Shown here one piece after another: positions 35,347 through 39,092 of a stretch of DNA of 39,092 nucleotides. This DNA comes from an uncultured Enterorhabdus sp. (lineage in GTDB: Bacteria > Actinomycetota > Coriobacteriia > Coriobacteriales > Eggerthellaceae), in assembly GCA_947573925.1 (NCBI GenBank), contig CANPHS010000007.1, positions 1-39,092 on the forward strand, given 5' to 3'. Each line of letters opens with the position of its first letter. Positions within the stretch are counted from its first letter, which is position 1. The position numbers were made by a program, and so were the translations under genes. The notes below the pieces were generated by a model. The model searched no databases, was not told the origin of the DNA, and saw only the letters and a list, made by a program, of their open reading frames with translations.

Positions 35347-37260
35347 ATGGCTAACACCTACAAGAACGTGAACGGCAGCTCATACCTGAAGCCAGAGTTC
35401 TGGAAGGCCCAGAGCGAGGAAGACCAGGAGGTACTCAATGAGCTGGTTGTTAGGGCGTGCGACCCCAGTATCCCCGATGCCGAGGCAGTGAAGGGTCTGG
35501 CTGACTTCATCGTGGCCCAGGCTGAGGCGGATGGAGTGGAGTTCGATTGCGCCTATTTTGCCCGCCACTTCAAGGACGAGCCAGGGGCAGCGGACATCAC
35601 CGACCCAGCCACGGGCAAGAAGTACCCTCACCTCCACTTCGTCCTGCACATAGGAGGCGAGAGCGAGGGATGCTCATGGCCCCAGTGGGAGCGCTATATA
35701 GGCATCTCGCGCACCCTCATCGAGAAGCTGAAGAAGGGCAACTCAGAGCAGCAGAAAGACAACGTCATCAGCTACCTCACCCATATCAAGTACCCCGAAA
35801 AGACCCAGTACGGCCCCGAGATCGTTTATACCGCCAGGGGTCGTGATTACATGGAGGTCTACTCCCAGCGTTATTCCGCTTGGATAGTAGGCCGCACTGT
35901 CATCGCGCAGACCAACGCCACCTCGAAGGAGCGCAAGGCAATGGTCATCGACCAGATCAACCACGATCAGCTCTCTTACCAGGAGCTCATTTCAACGGAT
36001 GAAGGGCGCTTGCTCTATTCGAAGTGCAAGAAGGATATTGATAACCTCTACGCCACCGTCGCTGAATCCAAGCGCTTGAGGAAGTTGGAGTCCTATACCG
36101 ATCACCCTTTCGTGCGCACCAATATCTACTTCTCTGGCGCTAGCGGCCACGGGAAGACCTGGACGGCCAATCAGCTCGCTCAGCGTATCGTCGAGTACGT
36201 GAGAGCGGCGACGGGAGAGGAGTGGACTATCTTCGACCCAGCCGACGGCCCCAATGGCAACGAGGACTACGCGGGTCAGGAGATCATCGTCTTCGACGAT
36301 TTGAAGTCCTCCGATATGACGTGGGAGAAGATGAAGCGCTTCTTCGACCCTTTCAAGCCGATCAGCTCTTTCGGCGCGAGATACAAGAACTCCCAGTACT
36401 GCGCCAGGGTCAACATCATCACGAACACGGCCAACATCTATGAATACTTTTATGATAACCGCACCCGCGCCCCCCGCGAGCATATCGACCAGGGCCTGAG
36501 GAGAATCGACTTCTGCGTTGAAACTTATAATGTTGCCGCCGATGCCGATACCGAAAGCCTCGTCAACGTAGAGCCTACCAACGCCACCATGCGCCTCTCT
36601 CTGAAGACGCTCCATCGCTTCTCACGCCTCGACCCCATGCACCTGAAGATCGCCAATCCCCGCGACTACGGTAAGGGCGACTACAAGGTGCACTACGTTC
36701 ATCGCGTACCCTCGTCCCTGCCCACCTGGCTGCGCCCCGATGATGCCATCGAACTCATATTGGAAAAGGTAATGGAGAACAACGGCATCCCCTACCAGCG
36801 CTCCCCTCAGACCGCCCAAAACATTAGCGATGCCCTCATACTCGACGAGCAGTACGACCCCCGCCGCGAGTGCAGCATCGTCGAGGTAGGCCGCGCCAGC
36901 GAGGTCGGCGCTCTTAAAAGTGACGAGCAGGGCCAGGAGCAGAGGCCCGCCATCAAGCAGGTGTACCTCGCCCCCGACTGCTTCTATCTGGCTGGCTTCT
37001 ACGATAAGTACTCGCTTGACCTGCCGCCCTTTGATGACTGTGATGAGTACTCCAAGATGCGCCCCCTGTTCGACCTCTATGGTTTGCGCGACTACCTGAA
37101 CGAGCTCATCCAGCAGGACGAGGCAGACTACAAGGCCCTGATAGACGACGAGCCAGAGCGCATTGATCTCGGAGGCAACATATTCAACATGCGCGCCGAA
37201 GACCTCCCGTTTGAGCGCCGCCAGTATATCCCAATCCGAATGGAAAAAAGAAAGAGGTAA
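35347..37260 (+). CDS. rep: Replication initiator: HUH/Rep_2-like endonuclease plus SF3-helicase-like domain (CRESS/pCRESS-type Rep)
   Basis: YPHLHFVLHIGG (HUH), VISYLTHIKYPEKTQY (candidate catalytic Tyr), IYFSGASGHGKTWTANQLA (Walker A), EIIVFDDLKSSDM (Walker B), RVNIITNTANIYEYF (motif C); SD AAGGAGG. Confidence 0.85.
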   Translation: MANTYKNVNGSSYLKPEFWKAQSEEDQEVLNELVVRACDPSIPDAEAVKGLADFIVAQAEADGVEFDCAYFARHFKDEPGAADITDPATGKKYPHLHFVLHIGGESEGCSWPQWERYIGISRTLIEKLKKGNSEQQKDNVISYLTHIKYPEKTQYGPEIVYTARGRDYMEVYSQRYSAWIVGRTVIAQTNATSKERKAMVIDQINHDQLSYQELISTDEGRLLYSKCKKDIDNLYATVAESKRLRKLESYTDHPFVRTNIYFSGASGHGKTWTANQLAQRIVEYVRAATGEEWTIFDPADGPNGNEDYAGQEIIVFDDLKSSDMTWEKMKRFFDPFKPISSFGARYKNSQYCARVNIITNTANIYEYFYDNRTRAPREHIDQGLRRIDFCVETYNVAADADTESLVNVEPTNATMRLSLKTLHRFSRLDPMHLKIANPRDYGKGDYKVHYVHRVPSSLPTWLRPDDAIELILEKVMENNGIPYQRSPQTAQNISDALILDEQYDPRRECSIVEVGRASEVGALKSDEQGQEQRPAIKQVYLAPDCFYLAGFYDKYSLDLPPFDDCDEYSKMRPLFDLYGLRDYLNELIQQDEADYKALIDDEPERIDLGGNIFNMRAEDLPFERRQYIPIRMEKRKR

Positions 37261-37265
37261 CAACC

Positions 37266-37949
37266 ATGGCTAACATTCAACCCTTATCCGAAGTGGAACC
37301 GTTCGACTATTTTGCTCAGGAAGAAGACGAGAATATCCTCGATGACTTCCCGCCCCAGCCAGGCGATGAGAAGATCGACATTAGTACCTACATTGAGATA
37401 GGCCGCGCCTACAACCAAGAGCGCCAGCGCACGGGCAACGCAGATCTGGACTTCAATGAGTTTAAGGCCCAGTACCTTCGAGAGAATGTCAGCGAGTTCT
37501 CGGGCACTCATACCACCACGGGGAAGACCGATCTCGACTCCGACTCCCTCTTTTATGAGATCGATGACTTCTTTTCCGAGGGCGTGCATCAGACCTACGA
37601 TGCCAGCGGTCGCAGAGTCCTCGATGCTGGCGAGCCTGAAGACGATTTCCTCGCCTACCAGCGCTCTGTGATGGAGTCCGATGACGAGGAGTGGAGGAGA
37701 AGGTACCTTTCAATGCAAGCCGAGATGGCTGAGCAGAGAGAGCGCGTGAACCGCCGTCGGATGCACGGTAATCCATTCCTTCATGAGGAGAGAGCGCTGA
37801 ACATCGACCTCGACCGAGAATTGATGAAGCAGAATGCCCGCATGGACGAGCTGCGCCAGTACGACGAGGCCGCTGATTATTTTGATCGTGAGCCTGAGTT
37901 CAACGAGACCGAGTACATGAGAGAACGGGAGGATAGTTACCCCTGGTGA
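37266..37949 (+). CDS. Acidic hypothetical protein co-transcribed with Rep
   Basis: 227 aa, 5 nt after the rep stop; Asp/Glu-rich, C-terminal charged helical region. Confidence 0.72.
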   Translation: MANIQPLSEVEPFDYFAQEEDENILDDFPPQPGDEKIDISTYIEIGRAYNQERQRTGNADLDFNEFKAQYLRENVSEFSGTHTTTGKTDLDSDSLFYEIDDFFSEGVHQTYDASGRRVLDAGEPEDDFLAYQRSVMESDDEEWRRRYLSMQAEMAEQRERVNRRRMHGNPFLHEERALNIDLDRELMKQNARMDELRQYDEAADYFDREPEFNETEYMREREDSYPW

Positions 37950-37986
37950 CTATCGCATTAGTTAACCGAAGATAACTTTCGATAAT

Positions 37987-38017
37987 TAAAAGGTGCAGGT
38001 CAGAGCACCTTTTCTTT
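37987..38017 (+). terminator. Rho-independent terminator of the rep operon
   Basis: AAAAGGTGC-aggtcaga-GCACCTTTT then CTTTT. Confidence 0.88.
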
Positions 38018-38047
38018 TGTAATGTGAAGCACAACGAAAGGTTAATC

Positions 38048-39092
38048 ATGAACGAACTAACAGTACGCGAAAAGAAAAAGAGTGCGGGAATATTGGCGAT
38101 AGTGCTGTGCGCCCTGGCTGTGGTCTGCACGGGAACCCTCGCCTATTTCACTGCGAAGGACACCGTGATCAACGATTTCAGCATAGCCGATGGCGTGAAG
38201 GTGAAGGTAGTGGAGCCTAACTGGAATCCTGATGAGGCGGTGAACCTCCTGCCCACCCAGACGGTTCCGAAAGACCCAGCGGTGCAGAACCTCAGCGAGA
38301 TTCCTGTCTACGTCACTGCTGAAGTGACCGTTCCCACTAAGGACATAATGACAGCCGAGCTTGACGGCACGCCGAAACCCCAGCAGGTGACTGATCTCTT
38401 TAGCTACGAAGTCAATGACAAGTGGACACTCGATGACGTCATTACAGGCGATGGCACGGTGACTTACCGCTACACCTACACCGAGCCATTGGAGCCAGGC
38501 GACACCACCCAGAGCATCTTCGACTCCGTGACCGTCTGCAACTACGTGAACGGCCAGCTCACCCCCGATGAGCTACACCAGCAGGTAATCGTCGTGGGCT
38601 ACGGCATCCAGACCGAGGGCATCGAGGCCCCTGAGGACGCTGCTGCAATCCTCTTCGCGCAGACCACGCCCAAGGTCACTTACGCCGTGTTCGCGGCCTC
38701 TGACGGCTCCCTCGACTTCTATAAGCGCACCTCCATGCCCGAGTCGGGGAACGGCATCGAGGTCTATCCGATAGACGAGGAGAACTGCGACTACACCGAC
38801 GGCACGGCACCCTGGAATGCGCACACGCGCGAGATCAAGAGCATCACAGTGGTCGATGACGGCATCAGCCCGACCTCGATGGGAGAATGGTTCGCTGGCT
38901 GCGAGAACTGCCTGACCATTGACGTTACGAAGCTGGACGTCGAGAGGGTGCGCACCTTCTGGGCCACCTTCGCGGCGTGCGCCTCCGTGGAGACCCTAGA
39001 CCTCTCCACCTGGAACGTTCCCGCTGATGTGGAGACCACCAACTATATGTTCTTCGAGATGCGCGATGTGGTGACAATCTACGCCAACGACT
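38048..39092 (+). CDS. Surface/secreted protein with TasA/camelysin-like N-terminus and BspA-like C-terminal part (truncated by window end)
   Basis: Read manually: MNELTVREKKKSAGILAIVLCALAVVCTGTLAYFTAKDTVINDFSIADGVKVKVVEPNW...; later GEWFAGCENCLTIDVTKLDVERVRTFWATFAACASVETLDLSTWNVPADVETTNYMFFEM; open to the last base, absent from the ORF track. Confidence 0.8.
   Translation, partial: MNELTVREKKKSAGILAIVLCALAVVCTGTLAYFTAKDTVINDFSIADGVKVKVVEPNWNPDEAVNLLPTQTVPKDPAVQNLSEIPVYVTAEVTVPTKDIMTAELDGTPKPQQVTDLFSYEVNDKWTLDDVITGDGTVTYRYTYTEPLEPGDTTQSIFDSVTVCNYVNGQLTPDELHQQVIVVGYGIQTEGIEAPEDAAAILFAQTTPKVTYAVFAASDGSLDFYKRTSMPESGNGIEVYPIDEENCDYTDGTAPWNAHTREIKSITVVDDGISPTSMGEWFAGCENCLTIDVTKLDVERVRTFWATFAACASVETLDLSTWNVPADVETTNYMFFEMRDVVTIYAND

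Larger units (their letters stand above)
31997..39092. mobile_element. Integrated element in tRNA-Met encoding integrase and CRESS-like Rep (right end outside window)
   Basis: tRNA 3' fragment, integrase, arm-like repeats, iterons, Rep; change in gene style from the flank. Confidence 0.85.

Overview
High-GC bacterial chromosome segment, Eggerthellaceae/Coriobacteriia-like from gene content (inference). The left ~31.8 kb is chromosomal: two APC permeases with a PepC-type aminopeptidase and a C45-type hydrolase; rubredoxin; an MFS carrier; a Tat-signal FAD reductase divergent from a membrane LuxR regulator; an NTPase; a DUF364-like protein divergent from a FecCD-type metal ABC transporter; a PIN/RHH toxin-antitoxin pair with a strong operator; a sirtuin; a PdxY-like kinase; a HerA-like ATPase; a nucleoid-associated protein; a GH25 lipoprotein; and an internally deleted FetB-like remnant. 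Two AlbA_2/RecG-like regulator genes are each preceded by short direct repeats. From about 31,997 a 3' tRNA-Met fragment marks the edge of an integrated element that continues past the window. It carries a tyrosine integrase, 4x CCGCACACTT repeats, small unknown ORFs, a hairpin plus iteron array resembling a replication origin, a Rep combining an HUH-like motif with an SF3-helicase-like domain (CRESS/pCRESS-like), an acidic orphan protein and a TasA/camelysin-like surface protein truncated by the window end. This integrated CRESS-like replicon is the main candidate for a previously undescribed system. All family names come from reading motifs; no database search was run.
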